From: Spirosoma sp. SC4-14
GTDB lineage: Bacteria; Bacteroidota; Bacteroidia; Cytophagales; Spirosomataceae
Direction: 5' to 3'
Length of the DNA stretch: 64,000 nucleotides
Assembly (NCBI RefSeq): GCF_037201965.1
Contig: NZ_CP147519.1
Location: 62,001-126,000 of the forward strand
In this document: one piece after another, positions 26,579 to 34,879 of the stretch
Layout: each line of letters opens with the position of its first letter
How positions within the stretch are numbered: position 1 is the stretch's first letter
Position numbers and translations under genes: made by a program
Notes under the pieces: generated by a model
Seen by the model: the letters and a program-made list of their open reading frames with translations, nothing else
Told to the model about the DNA's origin: nothing
Databases searched by the model: none

Positions 26579-27316
26579 TCAATGAGGGGTAACTTTATGC
26601 CGACTGAATTTGCGTTTCAGCCATGGATAGGCCCGATACGCTACTTCAGTAGAGAGTAGCCCAATACCCGCTCCCACCAGTACATCTGAAACCCAGTGTC
26701 GATCATTCGTCATTCGTAAAAGGCCGGTCGTTGTGGCCATAGTATACCCCCCAATGGGAATCCAGGGGCTAACGTCACGAAACTCCCGATCCAGCAAACT
26801 CGCTCCTGTAAACGCATTGGCCGTATGACCCGATGGAAATGAGTACATATCCGTTCCATCGGGCCGTAGTTCATTCGTGGCATGTTTCAATCCGAAAACC
26901 GCGACAGTACTCATTCCATAGGCAAGCAGGCCAATAAACACCCGATCAAGGAGTTGCGAGTGACCTTTGATGCCTGCTACACTCAAACCCGCCCAGGCTA
27001 TAGCCGGTCCATATTGCAGATAATCGTCTGCATGCGTGCGGAAATGAATGGTAGCCTGCAGCTCACTCCGAACATAAAACCGATCGAAGTGACTGTTAGG
27101 ATAATTGGGGGATAAGGCTAATCCCGTACCGGTCAGCACCGCTGGAGCGACCCATCGAAATGTAGGGAAACCAGCAGAGAGGCTATCCTTGGACGCTGAT
27201 TGAAATTTGTTAGTTACGGGTTGCCCATTGGCGGTGACCAGTGAAAATAGAAAAAGCCAACTGAGCAGCAGCCAGTAAAAAAAAAGCGTATTAAATCGCC
27301 TGCTTGGTTTGGTCAT
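26579..27316 (-). CDS. PAP2-family phosphatase with signal sequence (second copy)
   Basis: Membrane-associated phosphatase of 245 residues. An N-terminal hydrophobic segment (about 10-32) looks like a signal peptide or anchor. The PAP2 motifs are present as ATNELRPDGTDMYSFPSGHTANAF (motifs 1 and 2, with KH..NELRP in place of the usual KxxxxxxRP) and NDRHWVSDVLVGAGIGL (motif 3, R-H-x3-D type). Such proteins act on lipid phosphates or on released phosphoesters in the periplasm. The ATG at 27316 was preferred to one 51 codons upstream because the hydrophobic segment begins there. It is divergent from the OmpR-type regulator gene, and the CTTCA-type box between them faces this gene. Confidence 0.88.
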   Translation of the reverse strand: MTKPSRRFNTLFFYWLLLSWLFLFSLVTANGQPVTNKFQSASKDSLSAGFPTFRWVAPAVLTGTGLALSPNYPNSHFDRFYVRSELQATIHFRTHADDYLQYGPAIAWAGLSVAGIKGHSQLLDRVFIGLLAYGMSTVAVFGLKHATNELRPDGTDMYSFPSGHTANAFTGASLLDREFRDVSPWIPIGGYTMATTTGLLRMTNDRHWVSDVLVGAGIGLLSTEVAYRAYPWLKRKFSRHKVTPH

Positions 27317-27421
27317 TCGAAAAGTCAGTTTATTTTCCTTTACTACGTACTCCGCGCCGGTGGGGTGGGGTCGATCAGAACAGATTACTCTGGCAGGGAA
27401 GGAATGGCGGGAGTAAACTAA

Positions 27422-27448
27422 CGGAAGAATCCTAAAGAGAATCTGAAG
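27422..27448 (-). promoter_or_regulatory. CTTCA-N6-CTTTA-type box between the second PAP2 gene and the regulator gene
   Basis: On the minus strand 27448-27433 reads CTTCAGATTCTCTTTA, with CTTC a further 11 bases on. The wider 34-base segment 27415-27448 matches 10102-10135 at 27 positions. It faces the PAP2 gene (117 bases from its ATG) and lies about 100 bases from the regulator ATG, so it could also serve for autoregulation. Confidence 0.6.
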
Positions 27449-27512
27449 TTTGTTAGTAAAAGATGCCAAATGGAGAGGCCGAAACCAACTTCAAAATGTA
27501 TTCAGTTTTGGC

Positions 27513-27545
27513 CCCTTCCTTTGGAAAAATAAGCCAAAGGAAGGG
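27513..27545 (+). promoter_or_regulatory. 12-bp perfect hairpin covering the ribosome-binding region of the regulator gene
   Basis: CCCTTCCTTTGG (27513-27524) pairs perfectly with CCAAAGGAAGGG (27534-27545) across a 9-base loop. The right arm ends one base before the ATG at 27547 and contains the only purine-rich Shine-Dalgarno-like sequence (AAGGAAGGG), so the stem would hide it. It could control translation of the regulator. Confidence 0.6.
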
Positions 27546-27546
27546 C

Positions 27547-28224
27547 ATGAAAATTTTGCTGATTGAAGATGAACCGTCACTACTGGGTGCTATGCGGCAA
27601 TATCTGGAGGGGGAACATTACAACGTATCGACCGCGGATAATTTCCGCGCAGCCTCCCTGAAGGTGCACGATTATGCCTACGATTGTATTATAGTAGATA
27701 TTACCCTGCCCGATGGCAATGGATTAGCGATTGTGAAAGAACTGAAGGAAGTGCATTCGCAGGCCGGAATTATTATCGTCTCGGCAAAGAATTCGCTGGA
27801 TGATAAACTATCAGGACTGGAACTAGGAGCTGACGACTACCTGACCAAACCCTTTCATTTGCCCGAACTCAACGCCCGTATTCGCTCGCTGATGCGCAGG
27901 CGACAGCACGAAGGGGAAATGAATCTCGTGTTTGGAGCGATTACGGTGATTCCCTCCCGCAAACAGGTTCAGGTAGGCAATCAGCCGGTCGATCTGACCG
28001 TGAAGGAATATGAACTGCTGCTATTTTTGGCCACCAATAAAAATCGTCTCTTATCAAAAGCCGTCATTGTTGAACACGTTTGGGGCGATTATATGGACGG
28101 ATTCGATTCCCACGATTTTCTGTATACCCATGTGCGGAATCTCCGCAAAAAACTACTTGATGCGGGCGGCCCGGATTACATCACCACGCGCTACGGGGCT
28201 GGCTACATTTTCACGGTAGGCTAA
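27547..28224 (+). CDS. OmpR/PhoB-family response regulator
   Basis: Cytoplasmic regulator of 225 residues. The receiver domain has acidic residues in LLIEDEPS, phospho-acceptor Asp51 (IIVDITLPDGNG), the conserved Ser/Thr in IIVSAK and Lys101 (DDYLTKPFHL). A winged-helix DNA-binding domain covers about 128-224 (DLTVKEYELLLFLATN, LLSKAVIVEHVWG, HVRNLRKKLLDAGGPDYITTRYGAGYIF). The ATG at 27547 was chosen over one at 27463 since the receiver domain starts there. Its stop overlaps the kinase start by one base (TAATG), so the pair is co-translated. OmpR-type proteins bind direct repeats with 10-11 base spacing, which makes it the best candidate to bind the CTTCA boxes. Confidence 0.95.
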   Translation: MKILLIEDEPSLLGAMRQYLEGEHYNVSTADNFRAASLKVHDYAYDCIIVDITLPDGNGLAIVKELKEVHSQAGIIIVSAKNSLDDKLSGLELGADDYLTKPFHLPELNARIRSLMRRRQHEGEMNLVFGAITVIPSRKQVQVGNQPVDLTVKEYELLLFLATNKNRLLSKAVIVEHVWGDYMDGFDSHDFLYTHVRNLRKKLLDAGGPDYITTRYGAGYIFTVG

Positions 28225-29489
28225 TGAAACTACTTCATAAAACCACACTCTATCTACTGCTGGCAGCCTTGCCGATTGCGTTGGCGGGTATTTTTGTGCT
28301 AAACGGGTTTATTCACCGGGATCTGGTACACGAGATTGACGAGCTACTGGCCAATGAGCTTACGCAGGTGCAGGAGCAACTTGGAAGGCATCCACCTAAT
28401 GCTGCAGATCTGCCCGGCTGGGACCCTAATGTTCAGATCACGCTGACATTAGTCCCCCGGCATTCATCTCCCATCTATATTGATACAGTTGTTACAACAT
28501 TAAGCGACAAAGAACCTTCCCTTGTTCGAATGCTGCTGGCAACCCACTCGGTGGGGAATCGCCACTACCAAATTGCGCTGCAACAGTCGTATCTGGAGTT
28601 TGATGAAATCGCCCAGACTTTATCCGTAGGGGTGATTGTCTGTTTCCTGGTTGTGCTGGCCCTATTGGTACTAGCCGATATTCTGGTGACTCGGCGCATC
28701 TGGCAACCTTTTTACGGAATTATCCGGCAATTGAAACAGTACCGGATCGACGGCCCGGATGACGCAGCCTTTCCGACCAGCGATGTTTACGAGTTTACAT
28801 TGCTAAGTCAATCCTTCGATGAGATGAGCCGCCGATCTCGCCGTCAGTACGCCCAGCAGAAGCAATTTACCGACAATGCGTCACACGAGATGCAGACGCC
28901 TTTAAGTGTGCTTTCATTCGAATTAGACTTGCTGCTTCAGTCGGAAAGACTAAACGAAGCGGACCTTGACCACATTCAGCGTTCCCAGCAGGCCGTTAAG
29001 CGACTCTCGGCCATGAATCAGTCGCTACTCTTGCTAGCCAGGATTGATAATCAGCAATTTATCCACAATGAATCCGTGGCGCTGGTAGAACTTGTCGATC
29101 AGATAATAACCGGATATTCCGACTATGCAACCCACAAAGGAATAACCCTTAAACGCCTCTTTACGCAGCAGCCCAGCCGTCTTATGAACCGGCAATTGGC
29201 CGATGTTCTCTTTTCAAATCTGATCAAAAACGCGATTCGCCATGGTGATCCGAATAGTTCGATCCTAGTTCAGATCGGATCGAACCAGTTCATGATCACC
29301 AATCAGGGCGACCCGCTTCCGTTTCCAGTCGAGCAATTGTTTGATCGGTTTGTCCGCAATCAAGCCTTGCCGCAGTCCACGGGTCTGGGCTTAGCCCTGG
29401 TCAAAGAAATTGCTGAGCAGTATGGCATGAAGGTACATTATTCCTACTTGGCAACCCAGCGTCGGCACCTGTTTCAGGTGGATTTCTGA
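28224..29489 (+). CDS. Sensor histidine kinase partner of the OmpR-type regulator
   Basis: Inner-membrane kinase of 421 residues. Transmembrane helices at about 9-30 and 133-155 flank a roughly 100-residue periplasmic sensor segment with no recognised domain. The H box is FTDNASHEMQTPL (His221), the N box NLIKNAIRHG and the G box STGLGLALVKEIAEQYG. It is closely related to the orphan kinase at 4665-5957, but the periplasmic segments differ, which suggests different signals. A CTTCA-type box and a PepSY-like gene follow directly. Confidence 0.94.
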   Translation: MKLLHKTTLYLLLAALPIALAGIFVLNGFIHRDLVHEIDELLANELTQVQEQLGRHPPNAADLPGWDPNVQITLTLVPRHSSPIYIDTVVTTLSDKEPSLVRMLLATHSVGNRHYQIALQQSYLEFDEIAQTLSVGVIVCFLVVLALLVLADILVTRRIWQPFYGIIRQLKQYRIDGPDDAAFPTSDVYEFTLLSQSFDEMSRRSRRQYAQQKQFTDNASHEMQTPLSVLSFELDLLLQSERLNEADLDHIQRSQQAVKRLSAMNQSLLLLARIDNQQFIHNESVALVELVDQIITGYSDYATHKGITLKRLFTQQPSRLMNRQLADVLFSNLIKNAIRHGDPNSSILVQIGSNQFMITNQGDPLPFPVEQLFDRFVRNQALPQSTGLGLALVKEIAEQYGMKVHYSYLATQRRHLFQVDF

Positions 29490-29512
29490 GTTAAGGCGCC
29501 TAACGGCTACAA

Positions 29513-29528
29513 CTTCAAAATTACTTTA
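29513..29528 (+). promoter_or_regulatory. CTTCA-N6-CTTTA box upstream of the PepSY-like gene
   Basis: CTTCAAAATTACTTTA ends 46 bases before the ATG at 29575 and points toward it. Same 11-base direct-repeat geometry as at 5939, 10120, 10262 and 27433. Confidence 0.55.
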
Positions 29529-29574
29529 GAATGCCTCGGTAGTTTTAAGGCAAAAACTTTAACAATAGACAGAA

Positions 29575-30030
29575 ATGAAAACGACCTTAATGAGTGCGCT
29601 TGTCATTTTCGCAATGGTCCATTACGCATCGGTTGCCTTTACGTTTCCTATCGTTTCGACTAAGCCTGCGCTAACACTGAGTACTATTGATGTTCCGGCG
29701 GCCGTGAAAGCTACCGTTGCCAAACTTTATCCCGGTGCGAAGGGAGTGAAATGGGAGAAAGAAGATGGGAATTACGAAGCCGGTTTTACCCATAACGGTA
29801 AAGAGTTGTCGCTAGTGATTGACGCAACGGGTAACCTGATCGAAACCGAAACGACCATTGCCGTTTCGGCATTACCGGCATCTGTCCGTGCGTATGTTGC
29901 CAAACACCATGCTGGTAAAAAAATTAAGGAGGCTGCCGAAATCGTCGATGCGAAAGGTAAGAAAACCTACGAAGCCGAAGTCGGTGGTAAAGATCTGATT
30001 TTCGACGAGAAAGGTCGGTTCATTAAATAA
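29575..30030 (+). CDS. Small secreted PepSY-like protein
   Basis: Exported protein of 151 residues with signal peptide (about 1-23) and two repeats of the PepSY-like (BLIP-like) fold: VPAAVKATVAKLYPGAKGVKWEKEDGNYEAGF-type segment at about 45-90 and LPASVRAYVAKHHAGKKIKEAAEIVD-type segment at about 100-135, ending in GGKDLIFDEKGRFIK. Lys-rich overall. In Bacteroidota such small periplasmic proteins often sit beside OmpR/kinase pairs and are expressed under their control; their ligand is unknown. The CTTCA box upstream fits that arrangement here. Confidence 0.88.
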   Translation: MKTTLMSALVIFAMVHYASVAFTFPIVSTKPALTLSTIDVPAAVKATVAKLYPGAKGVKWEKEDGNYEAGFTHNGKELSLVIDATGNLIETETTIAVSALPASVRAYVAKHHAGKKIKEAAEIVDAKGKKTYEAEVGGKDLIFDEKGRFIK

Positions 30031-30217
30031 CCACACGGATTGACTAGGTTGTGGCTCGCCGATCTACACCAACTAAGTGGGCTACGATTTTTATTCAGCC
30101 AGCCAAGAAGGGCATCCACCGGTGTAGTATCGGTATTCAGTCTATTTAGTTTTTAATCATAATGGGCTAGTGGCAAGTTTGTGCGATCTGGCAACTTTCA
30201 ATTTTTACTCTCACGTT

Positions 30218-32746
30218 ATGTGGCTTAAAATTACAGGGTTTCTTTCTTTTATAACTACGGGCATTACGTTGGCCCAAACCCCAACCGGCGTTTCCTCGCA
30301 ACCCGTTCCGGCTCAATCGAGCCAACCGGCTACTACGCCAGTAGGCGAAGCGGCATTAAAAGGGAACGCAAAAATTTCAGGGTATGTCGTCGATTCTACG
30401 CTGACCAAAGTGGTCGAATATGCCAACATCGCCGTCTATAATACGGCTACCAATAAACTGGTTGATGGTGCTGTCGCCGATGATAAAGGTAAATTCACCC
30501 TCACCAAAGTAGCGCCCGGTACGTACAAATTGCTGATCTCTTTTCTGGGCTACAACGCCAAACCCATTGATAACGTAGTAATTGCTAAAGGTCAGATCAA
30601 GGATTTAGGCGTTATTAGGCTTAGTGCCAGCACCCGCACACTCAACGAAGTAACCGTGGCTGGAAAGAAAGCCCTGGTGGAAGACAAGGTCGACCGGCTG
30701 GTCTATAACGCGGATGTCGATCTGGCCGCAAAAGGAGGAGACGCTACGGATATTCTTAAGAAAGTGCCGATGTTATCCGTGGATTTATCGGGTAATGTCT
30801 CCTTACAGGGTAACGCCAACGTACGGGTGTTGATCAACAATAAGCCCTCGTCGATTCTGGCTGGAAATCTGGCCGATGCCCTGCGGCAGATTCCGGCTGA
30901 TTTGATTAAAACGGTGGAAGTTATTACGAGCCCATCGGCTAAATACGATGCTGAAGGTTCCGGTGGTATTATCAACATCATCACCAAGAAAAACACCTTG
31001 CAGGGCTTGCACCTCGATGTGGATGGGGGTGTGGGTAACCGGGCCTCGACCCTGGGGTTGAATGGTAGTTTTCGAAAGGGTAAACTGGGCGTAAATTTGA
31101 ACGGTAATGGCCGCGGTGTGTATAACAAATCAGGCTCCGATTTAGCCCAGACGACCTTTCTGGGTGAATCCATTGCGCCCGTTCGAACTCGCCAGCATTC
31201 AGATGGCTTCGATAACGGCCTGTTTGGGCAATATGCCTTGGGATTGGACTACGACATCGCTAAAAACCAGTCGCTCACCGGCGGGGTTCGATTTGGGGTG
31301 CGCAATCTGAGCCGAGATCAGCATCTGGCCACCAGTTTATTGAGCGGGGACATCGTGAAAGCGCCAACGAGACGGGATGTGAATAGCCAGGATTTGTCGA
31401 ACTCGGTCGATATGAACATCGATTACCTGCATACCTATCCCGGCACAGGCGACGGTCCTACTCGCGAATTGAACATCTCCACGCAGTATAGCCAGAATCA
31501 CCTGACCAATAATTTTGATGCGAATAATTTAGATACATTGGGCATCCTGACCACTCGGCAACGGAACCTAAACTTCAATACCAGTCAGGAGTTTGTTTTG
31601 CAATTGGATTACCAGACGCCCATCAGTCAAACCCAGCAAGTGGAATTTGGGGCTAAAGAAACCTACCGGCGCGTGAACAGTCAGTACCAGTACTTACTTG
31701 CGGGGCCAACCTCCGAGTATTCAGTTGATAGTCAGCGACCAGATGGCTCTCTAGTATACGACCAGAATATTGGGGCTGCTTATGTATCGTATACACTGAC
31801 GACCTATGACAAGATCACGATTAAGGCAGGCACCCGTTATGAGTATACGAGTATCGAAGCATCGGCGGGAAAACAGGGAGCTATTTCGATTCCGAACTAC
31901 GGTAAACTGGTACCCAGCATCAATCTCTCGAAAAAGCTGAATGAGTCAACTACGATTAAACTGGCTTACAATCGCCGGATTCAGCGTCCGAACGTTCAGG
32001 ATTTGAACCCCAATTTCAACGCGGCCAATCCCTATAATGTTTCCATCGGTAACCCCTATTTAAAGCCGGAAATAACCGACCGGATCGAATTTGGCTACAG
32101 TACCTACGTCAAAAAAACCTATCTGAATCTGACGCTGTATACCCGCCTGAATCGGGATGATATTCAATCGATCAGCCAGCGCTCAGATACGTTGATTGGT
32201 GCAGTCGTGAGCCGTCGAACAAATATTGGTAAGGAATACAATTATGGTACCAATTTGTTCGCAACGGTAAATATTACCCCCCGATGGAGCGTTAACACGA
32301 ACCTGGATATTATGTACCGATACATCAGCGGGTTCGCTCTGGATGTATCGGGACTATCGATCCCGCTCAGTAATACGGGCATTCGCTGGGGTGGCCGGTT
32401 CGATAGCCAGATACAATTCGACAAAGGCTGGGCCATTCAGGCTAATATTGGCTACCGAGGGAAGGATATCGCGTTGCAAGGGTATCGGATTGGATTTGCT
32501 CAGTATTCGTTGGGAGCCCGTAAATCATTCACTAACAAACGAGGTAGTATTGGATTAGCCGCCGAGAATTTTCTGACTAACGGTATGGGCTTCACTTCGG
32601 TGTTGAACTCCGCGCAATTCAATCAGGATTTCCGTCAGTATATCTACAACTCCAGCATCCGGCTGACATTTAGCTATAAAATCGGTAATCTGAACGGAGC
32701 TAAGGTGAAGAAAGGGAAATCGGCGGGCGGTGAGGAGGAAAATTAA
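30218..32746 (+). CDS. Outer-membrane beta-barrel family protein with TonB plug
   Basis: Large outer-membrane protein of 842 residues. Signal peptide ends near GITLAQT (about 20), then a Pro/Ser/Gln-rich linker, a carboxypeptidase-regulatory-like domain (about 55-145: KISGYVVDSTLTKVVEYANIAV, DDKGKFTLTKVAPGTYKLLISFLGY), a plug (about 150-270: DILKKVPMLSVDLSGNVSLQGN, VRVLINNKPSS, VEVITSPSAKYDAEGSGGIINI) and the outer-membrane beta-barrel domain (about 370-840). This family is distinct from SusC and lacks a known substrate in most cases. The ATG at 30218 begins the signal peptide; an upstream GTG at 30170 is unlikely. It lies 187 bases after the PepSY-like gene. Confidence 0.9.
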   Translation: MWLKITGFLSFITTGITLAQTPTGVSSQPVPAQSSQPATTPVGEAALKGNAKISGYVVDSTLTKVVEYANIAVYNTATNKLVDGAVADDKGKFTLTKVAPGTYKLLISFLGYNAKPIDNVVIAKGQIKDLGVIRLSASTRTLNEVTVAGKKALVEDKVDRLVYNADVDLAAKGGDATDILKKVPMLSVDLSGNVSLQGNANVRVLINNKPSSILAGNLADALRQIPADLIKTVEVITSPSAKYDAEGSGGIINIITKKNTLQGLHLDVDGGVGNRASTLGLNGSFRKGKLGVNLNGNGRGVYNKSGSDLAQTTFLGESIAPVRTRQHSDGFDNGLFGQYALGLDYDIAKNQSLTGGVRFGVRNLSRDQHLATSLLSGDIVKAPTRRDVNSQDLSNSVDMNIDYLHTYPGTGDGPTRELNISTQYSQNHLTNNFDANNLDTLGILTTRQRNLNFNTSQEFVLQLDYQTPISQTQQVEFGAKETYRRVNSQYQYLLAGPTSEYSVDSQRPDGSLVYDQNIGAAYVSYTLTTYDKITIKAGTRYEYTSIEASAGKQGAISIPNYGKLVPSINLSKKLNESTTIKLAYNRRIQRPNVQDLNPNFNAANPYNVSIGNPYLKPEITDRIEFGYSTYVKKTYLNLTLYTRLNRDDIQSISQRSDTLIGAVVSRRTNIGKEYNYGTNLFATVNITPRWSVNTNLDIMYRYISGFALDVSGLSIPLSNTGIRWGGRFDSQIQFDKGWAIQANIGYRGKDIALQGYRIGFAQYSLGARKSFTNKRGSIGLAAENFLTNGMGFTSVLNSAQFNQDFRQYIYNSSIRLTFSYKIGNLNGAKVKKGKSAGGEEEN

Positions 32747-32998
32747 CAGACGCATTAAATTTAATACCACCAACCTAGTAGAAGGTTGTGTTGTCCGAAA
32801 ATCAAATCGAGGTTTTTGTGAACGGTTTCAAAAGAATATCTTTAGCTGACACAAATCATTCATTGAATGCCGATTAGGTACCAAATAAGTTCAATTAATT
32901 TACGCTTTATTTGGACGATTTGTTAGTAATAGAAGGTTACCGTTAGATTAGATCCGTTTTAATAACTGTCAACGTGTATCCGTGGCACACTACTTCGT
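32747..32998. other. Intergenic sequence left of the IS1 relic
   Basis: No gene seen. A 17-base motif at 32813-32829 (TTTTTGTGAACGGTTTC) resembles 2665-2681. A convincing left end of the IS1-type element could not be located. Confidence 0.4.
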
Positions 32999-33381
32999 TG
33001 GTTATGGTGGGTGGAGGATGCAGTGACAGGCGAGATTATTGCCTTCGTCTTTGGTCGCCGTATTTTCCAAACATTTCGCCACTTATTACATTTATTGGAG
33101 GCCAAATTGAAGTGTTCAAATGGATATCCGACTCTTAGTGTCGGGACGCCGGAGCGGGCTTACTTTGATTTCTTAGATCAATGTCTGCTCTTAGTTCGTA
33201 AAGCTTAGTGTCCTTACAAAGTCTAGAGTGTAAGCATTTGACCCTTCGAACGCGATTAAAACGACTAACCCGCCGAACCATTTTCTTTTCCAAATCATTG
33301 GTAGTCCTCGAAACTAAAATCGGGTTGTTTATCAATCAGTTTTTCTTCGCTGATCAACGCTATCAAGCTACTACCAACTGA
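32999..33381 (+). pseudogene. Relic of an IS1-family transposase
   Basis: Two fragments in different frames match the C-terminal half of IS1-type transposase (InsB). The first (from 32999) reads WLWWVEDAVTGEIIAFVFGRR then TFRHLLHLLE; after a frameshift near 33105 traces such as EVFKWISDS remain. The second ends at 33381 and reads KHLTLRTRLKRLTRRTIFFS followed by KIGLFINQFF. The catalytic core between them is scrambled by stops, and the N-terminal InsA-like part and left end are missing. This is a non-functional remnant about 325 bases before the anti-sigma gene. Confidence 0.82.
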
Positions 33382-33706
33382 TTTAAACCAGTACACTATT
33401 CTTAGCCACATAAAACCTATTTGCGAGTGGACTACTAGAAAAAGGGGACTGAACTGCCAAAATCACTTATTTTCAGCTGTTTCGTTTACTGGGGAGTTCG
33501 TTGGAGCCCATGAATACCGTTTTCCTCAACACTTTTCCTCCATTTTTGCTGTCCATTGGGATCCGCCTTCATCTTTCAATAAATGAGCGTGGTTTATCGT
33601 CATTCCTAAAATAACTCGATTGCTCCTAAATATTTTTTAAATATTTTGATAACCAATTTAGGAGGTTGGTTTCCTAAAACGTCTTTATGATGTAAGCCGC
33701 AAAAAG
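33382..33706 (+). promoter_or_regulatory. Leader of the polysaccharide locus with inverted repeat
   Basis: No gene seen. CTCCTAAAT at 33623-33631 and its exact complement ATTTAGGAG at 33656-33664 flank an AT-rich centre; the motif CCTAAA also occurs at 33605-33610 and 33673-33678. The group lies about 30-100 bases before the anti-sigma ATG and may be an operator or a leader hairpin. Confidence 0.35.
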
Positions 33707-34747
33707 ATGAGTCGTGAAATAAGTATAAAGGAAATGCACGAGATCCTCGATCGTTTCAAGAGGGGCGAGTGTAGTGCAGCAGAAAACGCCAAAATTATAA
33801 AATGGTACAATTTATTGGGCGAAAATGTAAATGACCACTTCGATGAGGAGACGTCAGCTCTTATAAAACAGAAATTATGGGTTGGCATTACGACTACAAT
33901 TGATGCCGGTAAAAATGAGCTTTTCGAAAAGAGACCTTTCTACTTGCGGCCATACTTCCAAATTGCGGCATCAATCTCCATAATTTTCTTGCTTTTAGTT
34001 AGTCTCCTTCAACTTAGCAATAACCAACTTCAAGTTACAAAATCTGAGAATTCTGTTTTAGCACCGCAGCATTCCCAAATGTTTGCCAACGATAGCAAGC
34101 GTGTTAAAATGGTGTTGCTTAATGATGGTACTTCGGTCCAACTGCAACCTCACGCGAGCATTTCATTTGCAACTGCCCCGAATACGAACCAACGGATTGC
34201 CGTTTTGGAGGGCGAAGCTTTTTTTGATGTTTTTCACGATAAAACCCGACCTTTTTCTGTGTATTCGGGAGGCATCGTTACCAGAGTATTAGGTACTAGT
34301 TTTTCGATAAACAAGAATAAGCGCAACGGTGAAATTGTGGTTAGTGTTAGATCAGGAAGGGTATCGGTAACAAAAGAAAACAGTCAGAAATCGAGCGCTA
34401 AAAAAGCGGAAGTAATTCTTACACCCAATCAAAAAGCAATTTACAGCGCCAAAATGGACAAAATTACTACTTCTATTGTGGCGCATCCGGTGATGTTGAA
34501 AGAAACGGATTCTCAAAAACTAATGGAATTTGATGAAACCCCAGTAAGTGAAATCTTGACAAAACTGGAAAACCTATACGGTATTAATATTGAATTTGAT
34601 AGGGCCAAGCTAATCGACTGTAGAATAACGGTAGTCTTTTTGGATGAGGATTTATTCGAACGCCTTACCCTTATATCCAAACTCATTGGGGCTTCCTATA
34701 CGGTAAGCAATACAGAAGTCGTGTTTGCTTCGCAAGGTTGCAAGTAG
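33707..34747 (+). CDS. FecR-type anti-sigma factor
   Basis: Inner-membrane anti-sigma factor of 346 residues: cytoplasmic N-terminal part (about 1-85), one transmembrane helix (about 86-106, FQIAASISIIFLLLVSLLQL), a FecR periplasmic domain (about 125-240: LNDGTSVQLQPHASISFA, VLEGEAFFDVFHDKTRPFSV, RVLGTSFSINK, GRVSVT) and a C-terminal STN-like DUF4974 domain (about 270-345). It binds its ECF sigma factor until the partner SusC receptor signals through its STN domain. Unusually, no sigma gene lies next to it; the only one in the window is at 54843-55418. Base composition here is AT-rich compared with flanking genes. Confidence 0.94.
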   Translation: MSREISIKEMHEILDRFKRGECSAAENAKIIKWYNLLGENVNDHFDEETSALIKQKLWVGITTTIDAGKNELFEKRPFYLRPYFQIAASISIIFLLLVSLLQLSNNQLQVTKSENSVLAPQHSQMFANDSKRVKMVLLNDGTSVQLQPHASISFATAPNTNQRIAVLEGEAFFDVFHDKTRPFSVYSGGIVTRVLGTSFSINKNKRNGEIVVSVRSGRVSVTKENSQKSSAKKAEVILTPNQKAIYSAKMDKITTSIVAHPVMLKETDSQKLMEFDETPVSEILTKLENLYGINIEFDRAKLIDCRITVVFLDEDLFERLTLISKLIGASYTVSNTEVVFASQGCK

Positions 34748-34879
34748 GCCAAGTGCAACCTCAATAAAATTGAAATTGATAAAATACGGGTAGGGTTCAG
34801 CCTATCCACACACCTCCTTGCTGCCTAGGAGGCCAACGTCCTAATTCAAAACTTTTTACATAAATAACTGGTCAAAAGT

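Noticed and set aside
32784-32800. Possible left end of the IS1 element (GGTTGTGTTGTCC)
   Set aside because: No matching inverted copy was found to the right of 33381, so the ends of the relic remain undefined.
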